Shown piece by piece: positions 1 through 5,412 of a stretch of DNA of 7,474 nt; position 1 is the first letter of the stretch, and each line of letters starts with the position of its first letter. The position numbers and the translations under genes are program-made. The notes under the pieces were generated by a model. That model saw only the letters and a program-made list of their open reading frames with translations, was not told the origin of the DNA and searched no databases. The DNA lies in assembly GCA_944390875.1 (NCBI GenBank), contig CALXRO010000106.1, forward strand, positions 1 to 7,474. Direction: 5' to 3'. This stretch comes from an uncultured Rickettsiales bacterium (GTDB lineage: Bacteria; Pseudomonadota; Alphaproteobacteria; Rickettsiales; UBA1997).

Positions 1-960
1 ATTTTTATAATTTTTTATTATTTCAAAAATATCATTAAAAGAACAAGAATCCTTGTATTTTAACCTTAATAATTCAATTATTAGATCCATAATGTATGAC
101 TCGTAATTATATACATTTATTATTTTATTTATTATATTTTGTGAAAATTTTGTTTCATAAATATAATCTTTTTTAATATTAAACACATTATATACAAAAA
201 TAAGAACAGAATCATATATACTAAAAGCATTTAACCTACTAAAAGTATATAAAAATACACGCTTACCTGAGTATTTTTGATTTGAACCAAGATCTATAAC
301 TGTAGTATTTTGGCCATCAAACATAACATTTGCACAATTAACATCATTATAAATAAAACCAATACTTTCAATATAGCTTAATTGTCTAAATACTTCTTCA
401 ATAATAAGTAATTTTTTATCTTTATCAATTTCTGATAATAACTTCTCACTTAAAAAATCCCCTTTTAAAAGTCTTCTTACACTTATTACATATTCTTCAT
501 TTATATCATAATCATATATTTCCTGCCTATCTACAAAGTCAATTCCACGATTTTTATATTCATGTAAAAATTCAACTTCTTTAATAGATTCTTCATAAAA
601 TTCTAGTAAATTTATTCTTGAACAAAATTTTATAAAGTATTCATCATTATTTGCTATAAAGGCATAACTACTATAATTATCACCAAAATGCGATATTAAT
701 TCAAGTTTATCATATCTATACAGTTTATCTTTGATTAAACAATATTTATTACTACAAAAATATTTATTTTTTGACAAATTAATAACGCATATTTCCATTT
801 CTCTTTTATTAATATAGTCCAACAAATCAAATGTTGTATCTATATTTATAAAATCATAATTATCAACTTCTTTTAATATACTTTTAATATTATATATATT
901 GTTTTCACTAAATTCTTTATAATTTGATTCTGTTAAGTTTTTTATATTTTCCCCAAACAT
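1..960 (-). CDS. Protein-kinase-fold protein, C-terminus beyond window (partial)
   Basis: The frame is open from an ATG at 960 to the left edge: 320 residues with no stop. Hand translation shows the main landmarks of a eukaryotic-type kinase domain at about residues 85-318. These are a degenerate glycine loop (HFGDNYSSYAF), a beta3 lysine in YFIKF (K111), a helix-C glutamate (E128), a catalytic loop YNDVNCAN (D206, N211), a metal-binding DLG (D223), a helix-F aspartate in IYDSVLIF (D250), and a terminal helix pattern like kinase subdomain XI (about 292-318). The loop is non-RD (Asn before Asp), and the segment between DLG and helix F is short with no APE motif. Residues 1-85 match nothing I recognise. 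No membrane segment is evident. The ATG follows the ruvX stop by 2 nt, so co-translation is likely. The substrate is unknown: it could be a Ser/Thr kinase, a small-molecule kinase or a host-directed effector. The fold is fairly sure, the function is not. Confidence 0.7.
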   Translation of the reverse strand, partial: MFGENIKNLTESNYKEFSENNIYNIKSILKEVDNYDFINIDTTFDLLDYINKREMEICVINLSKNKYFCSNKYCLIKDKLYRYDKLELISHFGDNYSSYAFIANNDEYFIKFCSRINLLEFYEESIKEVEFLHEYKNRGIDFVDRQEIYDYDINEEYVISVRRLLKGDFLSEKLLSEIDKDKKLLIIEEVFRQLSYIESIGFIYNDVNCANVMFDGQNTTVIDLGSNQKYSGKRVFLYTFSRLNAFSIYDSVLIFVYNVFNIKKDYIYETKFSQNIINKIINVYNYESYIMDLIIELLRLKYKDSCSFNDIFEIIKNYKN

Positions 961-962
961 TT

Positions 963-1421
963 TTATAATTTATCTAAGATATCCTGTAGAATACAAGAAG
1001 CAGCTATTTTGTCAATAATTTGTCTTGTTTTTTTGTATTTTATATTCATTTTATCAATAAGTATATCTTCTGCATCAAATGATGTTAAGTATTCATTACT
1101 CAAAAATATTGGCAAATTTGTTTTTTTTTCTAAAACTATAAGAAAATTCATTATTTTTTTAGAAAAATCTGTTTCATAATTATGGCTATTTAAAGGCATA
1201 CCAGAAACAATACCAACAATATTATTTTCTTTTGCATATTTATCTATAAACTCTATACAACTAATAGTTGTTTTTCTTTTTAGAACTAATTTTGGTGTAG
1301 CTATATTTTGTCCTTTATCTGATAATGCTATACCTATATTTTTACTACCTATATCAAGTCCTAAAATTCGCCCACTTTTTCCTATTTTTGTGGCAAAAGT
1401 TTCAATATCTTTGATAATCAT
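963..1421 (-). CDS. ruvX: Putative pre-16S rRNA nuclease / Holliday junction resolvase-like RuvX (YqgF)
   Basis: The protein has 152 residues, normal for the YqgF/RuvX family, an RNase H-fold nuclease. The family is implicated in 16S rRNA 5'-end maturation and resembles Holliday-junction resolvases. The first strand carries GLDIGSKNIGIALSD with acidic D23. Next come IVSGMPLN (residues 71-78, the usual V-G-x-P-L segment), LSNEYLTSFDAEDIL (108-121, the usual DERLTT-type block, here NEY) and the C-terminal IIDKIAASCILQDIL with D137 as the last expected acidic residue. The ATG start is supported by the N-terminal helix preceding the first strand, which looks like other alphaproteobacterial RuvX proteins as I recall them. 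No Shine-Dalgarno is visible. The gene sits 12 nt after the CCA end of a tRNA and 2 nt before the kinase-like gene, so tRNA, ruvX and kinase probably share a transcript. The identification is confident; which in vivo role dominates is not decided by sequence. Confidence 0.93.
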   Translation of the reverse strand: MIIKDIETFATKIGKSGRILGLDIGSKNIGIALSDKGQNIATPKLVLKRKTTISCIEFIDKYAKENNIVGIVSGMPLNSHNYETDFSKKIMNFLIVLEKKTNLPIFLSNEYLTSFDAEDILIDKMNIKYKKTRQIIDKIAASCILQDILDKL

Positions 1422-1433
1422 TTATTGCTATTT

Positions 1434-1510
1434 TGGCACGCCTAGAGGGAATCGAACCCCCAACCGTCTGATTCGAAGTCAGATACTCTATCCAGTTGAG
1501 CTATAGGCGC
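1434..1510 (-). tRNA. tRNA-Arg (anticodon UCG)
   Basis: Read on the minus strand, a 77-nt cloverleaf folds fully. The acceptor stem is GCGCCTA with TAGGCGT (one G-U closing pair). The D stem is GCTC/GAGT, the anticodon stem TCTGA/TCAGA and the T stem GGGGG/CCCTC with a TTCGATT loop. The anticodon loop is CTTCGAA, giving anticodon TCG at 1476-1474, which reads CGA-type arginine codons. The 3' CCA is encoded in the genome (1436-1434). The mature 3' end lies only 12 nt before the ruvX start, so this tRNA most likely heads the ruvX transcript and is released by RNase processing. Confidence 0.96.
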
Positions 1511-1519
1511 TTTTTTGAA

Positions 1520-1547
1520 ATAATATGTCAATATTTGACAAAAGCAA
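1520..1547 (-). promoter_or_regulatory. Candidate sigma70 promoter for tRNA-Arg/ruvX
   Basis: On the minus strand there is a -35-like TTGCTT (1547-1542), a 16-bp spacer and a -10-like TATTAT (1525-1520). The mature tRNA 5' end follows 9 nt after the -10, so the transcript would start almost at the tRNA. The -10 is good (5 of 6) and the -35 weak (3 of 6). Position is the main support, since such hexamers are common in AT-rich DNA. Confidence 0.45.
1526..1540. repeat. Perfect inverted repeat TGTCAA-TAT-TTGACA
   Basis: There are two 6-nt arms separated by 3 nt, exactly filling the spacer between the candidate -10 and -35 of the tRNA-Arg promoter. It could be an operator for a dimeric regulator. 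It could also be chance, since each arm equals the -35 consensus on one strand. Confidence 0.4.
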
Positions 1548-1686
1548 TACACAAATATATTTAGTACATCAGAAAATTATGTATAATACTATAAAATTTT
1601 AGTTTGTCCTGCCAAATAGCCATACCTTATTTTTTTGTTCATACTTTTACAGGAGATTTAAATACAATCAGAAAATCCACTGCTTT

Positions 1687-1770
1687 CTATTTAAAATTTT
1701 TTAAAACTAATGATAAAAATTTAACAATATTATAATCTTTAATATTCTTAATACTATTAAATAATTCCAT
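1687..1770 (-). pseudogene. Possible gene relic or 27-aa small ORF
   Basis: The frame begins ATG GAA TTA and ends in TAG, encoding 27 residues (MELFNSIKNIKDYN then a hydrophobic, lysine-ended tail). An AGGA Shine-Dalgarno lies about 7 nt upstream, better than those of most genes here. The same frame is open upstream to about 1821 without another ATG. It continues after the TAG as KAVDFLIVFKSPVKV before a further stop, which suggests a longer gene broken by stops. No family was recognised. It could equally be random AT-rich sequence. Confidence 0.2.
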
Positions 1771-2013
1771 ATTCAATTCCTTTTTTATGTTTTGAATATC
1801 TAACAATAATATTACTAATATTTATTAAAATTACTATAGTCTATAGTTTTTTCAATATTAGTTAACGTGTTTTCCATTTTTTATTCTGTCTTCATTCATA
1901 ATTATTCTTTATTTTTTAAAAGAATATTTATCAATTTTTTTGCAATAACTAATTAATTGTTTTATTAAAAATTTGCATTAAAATTAAAAATAATCAAAAT
2001 ATAAAATTAACCA

Positions 2014-2328
2014 ATGAGTGACAAGAAAAATTTTAAAATAACAATTAATGACAAAGATCTATATTTTTCTGAGAATGATAATGGTAAAACATTATTAAAA
2101 TTTATACAGGAAAATGAAATTAACATTAAATCAAATTGTGAAGGTAATTGTGCATGTGGTAAATGTCATGTTAAATTTGATGAAGAACATTACAATAATA
2201 TGGACATACCTGAACGAGAACAAGATGTTCTTGATAGAAAAACAAATTTAACACAAACATCAAGATTGGCTTGTCAAGTAAAACTTGATAAGAGCCTTGA
2301 TAATTCAATTGTTAACATTATGGATTGA
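2014..2328 (+). CDS. Adrenodoxin-type [2Fe-2S] ferredoxin
   Basis: This 104-residue protein has the length and cysteine spacing of adrenodoxin/ISC-type plant-fold ferredoxins. C42-x5-C48-x2-C51 lies in the loop NCEGNCACGKCH, and the fourth ligand is C87 in RLACQV. An additional cysteine, C46, sits inside the cluster loop and is not expected as a ligand. The family carries single electrons, typically for Fe-S cluster assembly or for mono-oxygenase-like partners; the partner cannot be told here. The more usual isc neighbours (hscA, hscB, iscU) are absent from the window, so I do not assign fdx by context. The ATG at 2014 is the first one upstream of the conserved fold and has no visible Shine-Dalgarno. 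The 3' end overlaps the convergent prfB end by 11 bp. Confidence 0.9.
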   Translation: MSDKKNFKITINDKDLYFSENDNGKTLLKFIQENEINIKSNCEGNCACGKCHVKFDEEHYNNMDIPEREQDVLDRKTNLTQTSRLACQVKLDKSLDNSIVNIMD

Positions 2329-3434
2329 TTTTATCTCTTGTTTTTTCATACTTTATATAACTTTTCATAAAATCAGTTAGATAATCACCGTTCATCATTT
2401 TTTCAAAATTATTAACTTCATAGCCCGTTCTAAGATCTTTTATAAGCTGTTTTGGATTTAAAAAATAACTTCTTATCTGATAGCCCCAACCATTATTAGT
2501 TTTTTTATTATTTATCTTATTTTTTTCTTCCAATCTTTTTTCCCTTTCAAGTTCGTAAAGGCGAGATTTTAACATTTTCATAGCTTCTTCTTTATTTTGA
2601 TGTTGTGATCTCTGAGTTTGACATTGAACTACTATTTTTGTTGGAATATGTGTTATTCTTACTGCCGAGTCAGTTTTGTTTATATGTTGTCCACCAGCTC
2701 CAGATGACCTATATGTATCTATTTTTAAATCATTTTCATTAATATCTATGTTTATTTTACTATCAACAATAGGATATACCCAAACACTTGAAAAACTTGT
2801 CTGTCTTTTACCATTAGCATTATACGGAGATATTCTAACCAATCTATGTATACCACTTTCATTTTTTAGCCAACCAAAAGCATTCTCTCCATTAATTTGT
2901 ATAACTGCATTACTTATACCAGCTTCATCTCCATTCTGTATATTTAGTATTTTAACATTATAGTTGTTATTTTGACACCATCTAATATACATCTGCAATA
3001 ACATATGAGAAAAATCACAAGCATCAGTACCACCAACTCCTGTGTTTATTTCTAAAAAACAATTATTTTTATCTTCTTCTTCATCAAACATTAATTCCAT
3101 TTCAAAATTATCAATTGATCTAAATAATAATTTTAAAGAATTATTTATTTCAGTTAACATTTCTGCATCATTTTCTGATAATTCAAAAAGTTCTTTATAT
3201 AAATTTTTATTATTTTCAAAAAATTTATATTTTTCTAGTAAATGTTCTAAATAATTTTTCTTTTTTAAAATTTCTTCAGATTTTTCGTTTTCAGCCCAAA
3301 AACCTTCTATATTTGTAATATTGGCCAGTTCTTCCAATTCTTTTTCTATTTTATCAACGTCAAAGATACCCCCGTATATCTGACAGTAAATATTCTATTT
3401 TTCCTAATAATTCTTTATTCTCTTCAAGATACAC
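2318..3434 (-). CDS. prfB: Peptide chain release factor 2 (RF2), with programmed +1 frameshift
   Basis: RF2 reads UGA and UAA stop codons on the ribosome and triggers peptide release. The main frame shows the conserved core: SPY tripeptide at about 202-204 (anticodon-like reading motif; E. coli has SPF) within HRLVRISPYNANGKRQTSF, and GGQ at about 247-249 in SSGAGGQHINKT. The C-terminal WGYQIRSY and KDLRTG blocks follow. Upstream, a 24-codon zero frame ends at TGA 3362-3360 inside GGGGGTATCTTTGAC, the standard RF2 autoregulatory slip site. Skipping one T at 3362 joins it to the main frame, giving complement(2318..3361,3363..3434) and about 371 aa, a normal length. The start proposed is GTG at 3434, since no ATG occurs between it and an upstream in-frame TAG; it lacks a clear Shine-Dalgarno and is the least certain part. 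The gene is divergent from the ferritin operon and convergent with the ferredoxin gene. Confidence 0.95.
3359..3374 (-). promoter_or_regulatory. prfB programmed +1 frameshift site
   Basis: Minus strand CGGGGGTATCTTTGAC: an internal Shine-Dalgarno-like GGGGG (3373-3369), a 3-nt TAT spacer, slippery CTT (3365-3363) and stop TGA followed by C (a poor termination context). This matches the known bacterial RF2 signal. When RF2 is scarce, the ribosome slips by one base and reads GAC (Asp), so RF2 controls its own level. Confidence 0.93.
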
Positions 3435-3467
3435 AAAAATAAAATTCGATAAATACTAATAGGTAAT

Positions 3468-3496
3468 AATTTAGCAACATTGTTTATGAAAGTAAA
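3468..3496 (-). promoter_or_regulatory. Weak candidate promoter for prfB
   Basis: On the minus strand, TTTACT (3496-3491), a 17-bp spacer and TAAATT (3473-3468) each match 4 of 6 consensus bases. They lie 34 nt before the proposed GTG. Low confidence because the region is very AT-rich. Confidence 0.22.
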
Positions 3497-3524
3497 CTAT
3501 TTAGTATCAAAATTATTAACGTCA

Positions 3525-3539
3525 TTTTACATCGTAAAA
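3525..3539. repeat. Inverted repeat TTTTAC-ATC-GTAAAA
   Basis: A perfect 6-nt-arm repeat with a 3-nt centre in the middle of the prfB/ferritin divergent spacer. It has the size of a binding site for a dimeric regulator, and its position could serve either gene. No regulator family is recognised from it. Confidence 0.3.
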
Positions 3540-3558
3540 CGCATATTTAAAATAAATC

Positions 3559-3579
3559 GTTAAATGTCTAAAGTTTAAC
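3559..3579. repeat. Inverted repeat GTTAAA-N9-TTTAAC abutting the ferritin promoter
   Basis: The arms are 3559-3564 and 3574-3579, perfectly complementary, separated by 9 nt, and end 1 nt before the candidate -35 of the ferritin promoter. It is a possible operator, for example for iron control. It does not match a full Fur, Irr or RirA consensus that I know. Confidence 0.3.
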
Positions 3580-3580
3580 A

Positions 3581-3608
3581 TTGATTATTATTAATTAAAA
3601 TATATTAT
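3581..3608 (+). promoter_or_regulatory. Candidate promoter of the ferritin operon
   Basis: TTGATT (3581-3586), a 16-bp spacer and TATTAT (3603-3608), ending 32 nt before the ferritin ATG. It is the best-placed pair in this spacer, with 4 of 6 and 5 of 6 consensus matches. Confidence 0.4.
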
Positions 3609-3630
3609 ATCGTCATAATTAATCCCTAAA

Positions 3631-3634
3631 AGGA
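3631..3634 (+). promoter_or_regulatory. Ribosome binding site of ferritin
   Basis: AGGA sits 6 nt before the ATG at 3641, at ordinary spacing. It fixes the ferritin start and is one of the few clear Shine-Dalgarno sites in the window. Confidence 0.7.
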
Positions 3635-3640
3635 AAAACT

Positions 3641-4138
3641 ATGAAAATATCTAAAACTATAGAAACAATCATAAACAAGCAGATAACAAACGAATTTGAA
3701 TCAGCTTTTTTATATTTATCAATGTCAACATGGTTTAGTAATAATAATTTACCAGGTTTTGCAAACTGGTGTTATGTACAATTTCTTGAAGAACAAGAAC
3801 ATGCAATGAAATTTCATAAATATTTACTTGATAGACAAGGAGAACCAGTCATAGAATCTGTACCTAAACCAAGAACAAGTTGGAATGACCCAATAGAACT
3901 TTTTCAACATATACTAGATAATGAAATTAAGGTTACTGGACAAATAAACGAGATTTATAAACAAGCTAAAAATGAAGAAGATTATGCTACAATGTCTTTT
4001 TTAAACTGGTTCCTTGATGAACAAGTACAAGAAGAAGAACAATCTTCAGATATATTAAATAAATTGAAATTAAATAATGATTCAAAATCAGGATTAATGT
4101 TTCTTGACAGTGAATTAGCTAAAAGAAAACTGGAATAA
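3641..4138 (+). CDS. ftnA: Bacterial non-haem ferritin (FtnA-like)
   Basis: This 165-residue protein has the usual ferritin length and collinear similarity to E. coli FtnA. Ferritins oxidise Fe(II) at a di-iron centre and store the mineral inside a 24-subunit cytosolic shell. All expected ferroxidase ligands are present: E18 (NEFESAFLY), E51 and H54 (LEEQEHAM), E95 (LDNEIKVT), Q128 and E131 (LDEQVQEE). The family hallmark FLNWFLDEQ at 120-128 matches the FLQWYVSEQ block of FtnA. The haem-binding Met of bacterioferritin is not evident, so non-haem ferritin is preferred. It is the first gene of a three-gene run: the next ATG comes 3 nt after its stop, separated only by TAA. A Shine-Dalgarno and a candidate promoter with a nearby inverted repeat precede it. 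Nothing is truncated. Confidence 0.95.
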   Translation: MKISKTIETIINKQITNEFESAFLYLSMSTWFSNNNLPGFANWCYVQFLEEQEHAMKFHKYLLDRQGEPVIESVPKPRTSWNDPIELFQHILDNEIKVTGQINEIYKQAKNEEDYATMSFLNWFLDEQVQEEEQSSDILNKLKLNNDSKSGLMFLDSELAKRKLE

Positions 4139-4141
4139 TAA

Positions 4142-4660
4142 ATGTCACTTAAAAATATAAAAAAATTAATTTATTATTATTTATCACTTTTAATAATACC
4201 AAATAATTTGAGCGCAACACCTCTAGCATGCCCAGTATGTGCAGTGGCAATAGCATCTGGTCTTGGTTTATCAAGAACATTTGGTGTTAAAGATGGTGTA
4301 ATAGGTATTTGGGCAGGCGCCCTATTGTTAGCAATAAGTCAAGGTTGTGTGACCTTTTTAAGAAAAAAAAATATAAAAAATATTTTTCTAGATTTACTTA
4401 TATATGCTTTAACATATTGTCTAATAATACCAATGTATATTGGTGAAAAAGCTCCAATTGTATTTAATTTGGAAACTATTTTTGGTATTGATAAATTTTT
4501 ATTTTCAATAATTATAGGTAGTATAACTCTTTTTATAAGTTCTAAATCATATTATTATATGAAAGAAAAAAATGGTAAACCACATTTTCCATATGAAAAA
4601 GTTGTGTTACCAATAGTCAGTTTACTTTTAGTAAGTATTTTGCTTAATTTTATTTTATAG
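4142..4660 (+). CDS. Small CPVC-motif membrane protein, function unknown
   Basis: A 172-residue, strongly hydrophobic protein. An N-terminal hydrophobic stretch (8-19) and a small-residue region ending ATPLA could be a signal peptide or first membrane segment. It is followed by CPVC at 30-33 and the glycine-rich ASGLGLSRTFG (38-48). Further membrane segments are likely at about 52-72, 80-100, 118-134 and 153-172. Other cysteines are C69 and C93; the segment GKPHFPYEKVVLP (145-157) lies before the last helix. I recall similar CPVC(T/A)VA small membrane proteins as uncharacterised families in other bacteria, including candidate-phyla genomes, but cannot confirm that here. CPVC could be a redox or metal-binding pair; that is inference. 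Its place directly behind ferritin (3-nt gap) and before another unknown (7-nt gap) suggests a link to iron or redox handling. No name is assigned. Confidence 0.85.
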   Translation: MSLKNIKKLIYYYLSLLIIPNNLSATPLACPVCAVAIASGLGLSRTFGVKDGVIGIWAGALLLAISQGCVTFLRKKNIKNIFLDLLIYALTYCLIIPMYIGEKAPIVFNLETIFGIDKFLFSIIIGSITLFISSKSYYYMKEKNGKPHFPYEKVVLPIVSLLLVSILLNFIL

Positions 4661-4667
4661 GTATTTT

Positions 4668-5261
4668 ATGAAAGTTATAGATAATCTAAATGATTTTATA
4701 CAAAAAATTGATGATACAAAGAAAGTAAATCCTTTAGACCTTTCTAGTGATCAGGATTTAACAATAGCAATAATGAATTTAATAAGTATAGAAGAACATC
4801 TTTTTTTTAGTGGTGCCAAAACAAAAGATAATTCTTTTTATGATATGATTGAAAATATAAGAGAATATAGAAAAGAATTACTTGGTAAAATAATAAAATC
4901 ATATAAAGGTGAAGTTTGGTGTATTTCAAAACACCTATTAGCAAGTTGTATGCGTCTGTCGGAAGTTGCAACCAAAGCTTTACACTCAAATAAAAAAGAG
5001 GAGGCTTATGATTTGTTTGATAAAGCTTACAATCTGTATTGTCTATTCTGGGGATTAAATCTTAAAGCTTTAGATGAAAACGAAACTAAAAAACTTATAA
5101 AAAAACTTGATGAAAAAACTTTGGAAAATGTTGAGAAAGAAGAAGAAAAAGAAGAAGATATAAAAAAAACATTCCATGAAAATGAAAAAGTAGAAAAAAA
5201 AGGCATTGTAAAATCTATAAAAGATTTTGTTAGTAAAACCATAGATTGTTGTAAAGAATAA
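4668..5261 (+). CDS. Helical soluble protein of unknown function
   Basis: A 197-residue protein without signal peptide or membrane segment. Residues 22-135 look like a conserved all-helical domain, with recognisable blocks LDLSSDQDLTIAIMNLIS, IEEHLFFSGA (EEH at 42-44), GEVWCISKHLLAS (81-93) and DKAYNLYCLFWGLNLKA (118-134). The repeated Glu/His/Cys pattern could bind metal, but no known site is matched. Residues 136-178 are extremely Lys/Glu-rich and probably disordered or coiled coil. The last 20 residues form a short amphipathic stretch ending IDCCKE. I recall the folded part as an uncharacterised family seen beside CPVC membrane proteins; this memory is unverified. The ATG lies 7 nt after the upstream stop, so it is translated from the ferritin operon. 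It is the last gene before a 150-nt spacer. Confidence 0.82.
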   Translation: MKVIDNLNDFIQKIDDTKKVNPLDLSSDQDLTIAIMNLISIEEHLFFSGAKTKDNSFYDMIENIREYRKELLGKIIKSYKGEVWCISKHLLASCMRLSEVATKALHSNKKEEAYDLFDKAYNLYCLFWGLNLKALDENETKKLIKKLDEKTLENVEKEEEKEEDIKKTFHENEKVEKKGIVKSIKDFVSKTIDCCKE

Positions 5262-5330
5262 TATGCTTACTATTTCCTTTTTAAGAAAAAAATAAAATTC
5301 AAAATATAAAGTATTGGTAGATATAATAAA

Positions 5331-5348
5331 AATTGCTAATTAGCAATT
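5331..5348. repeat. 18-bp perfect palindrome AATTGCTA|ATTAGCAATT
   Basis: The sequence AATTGCTAATTAGCAATT is its own reverse complement. It lies between the ferritin operon and the tsaD operon, 3 bp after a TATAAT (5322-5327) and 12 bp before a -35-like TTGATT. It could be an operator. As RNA it would form a 7-bp stem with an AATT loop, but only a poor U-tract follows, so it would be a weak terminator. Confidence 0.45.
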
Positions 5349-5360
5349 ATAATTTGTTTA

Positions 5361-5389
5361 TTGATTTTTACTTATTCAAAAAATAATAT
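5361..5389 (+). promoter_or_regulatory. Candidate promoter for the small ORF/tsaD operon
   Basis: TTGATT (5361-5366), a 17-bp spacer and TAATAT (5384-5389), both 4 of 6 to consensus. It lies 23 nt upstream of the small ORF start and just downstream of the palindrome. The -35 is identical to that proposed for ferritin. Confidence 0.33.
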
Positions 5390-5412
5390 ACAATTTAAAA
5401 AAACACAAAAAA

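Larger units (their letters stand above)
1511..2013. other. 503-nt spacer without a convincing gene
   Basis: This lies between the tRNA-Arg start and the ferredoxin start. It holds the tRNA promoter at its left end, an inverted repeat ACTATAG-T-CTATAGT at 1833-1847 followed by T residues, and several short minus-strand reading frames. Examples are 1687-1770 (27 aa), 1561-1623 (20 aa, begins MAIWQDKLK) and a 20-aa frame from an ATG near 1878. These are separated by stops, so the stretch may be a decayed gene. No plus-strand frame of note, structured RNA or clear ferredoxin promoter could be recognised. Confidence 0.6.

Noticed and set aside
1..960. Lanthipeptide synthetase (class III LanKC) for the kinase-like gene
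   Set aside because: The catalytic loop is loosely similar, but the kinase begins near residue 85 rather than after a long lyase domain, and no precursor-peptide gene is seen. The missing C-terminus keeps it from being fully excluded.
1833..1847. ACTATAG-T-CTATAGT followed by Ts as a rho-independent terminator
   Set aside because: Once a loop is allowed, the RNA stem has only five mostly A-U pairs, and no gene ends nearby on the plus strand.
2326..2328. Reassignment of TGA to tryptophan, known in some tiny alphaproteobacterial symbionts
   Set aside because: TGA ends the ferredoxin and tsaD genes at sensible lengths, Trp is encoded by TGG, and RF2 is retained.
2676..2963. Plus-strand open frame of 95 codons inside prfB
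   Set aside because: It lies antisense to the GGQ and SPY core of RF2, which is well conserved. Its translation has no recognisable family and no ribosome binding site.
3359..3362. prfB as a pseudogene broken by an early TGA
   Set aside because: The stop sits in the exact RF2 programmed frameshift context, and the rest of the gene is intact.
4807..5242. Two minus-strand open frames inside the helical unknown gene
   Set aside because: They are antisense shadows of a coding gene. The Ser/Phe-rich translation mirrors the Lys/Glu-rich codons of the sense strand.
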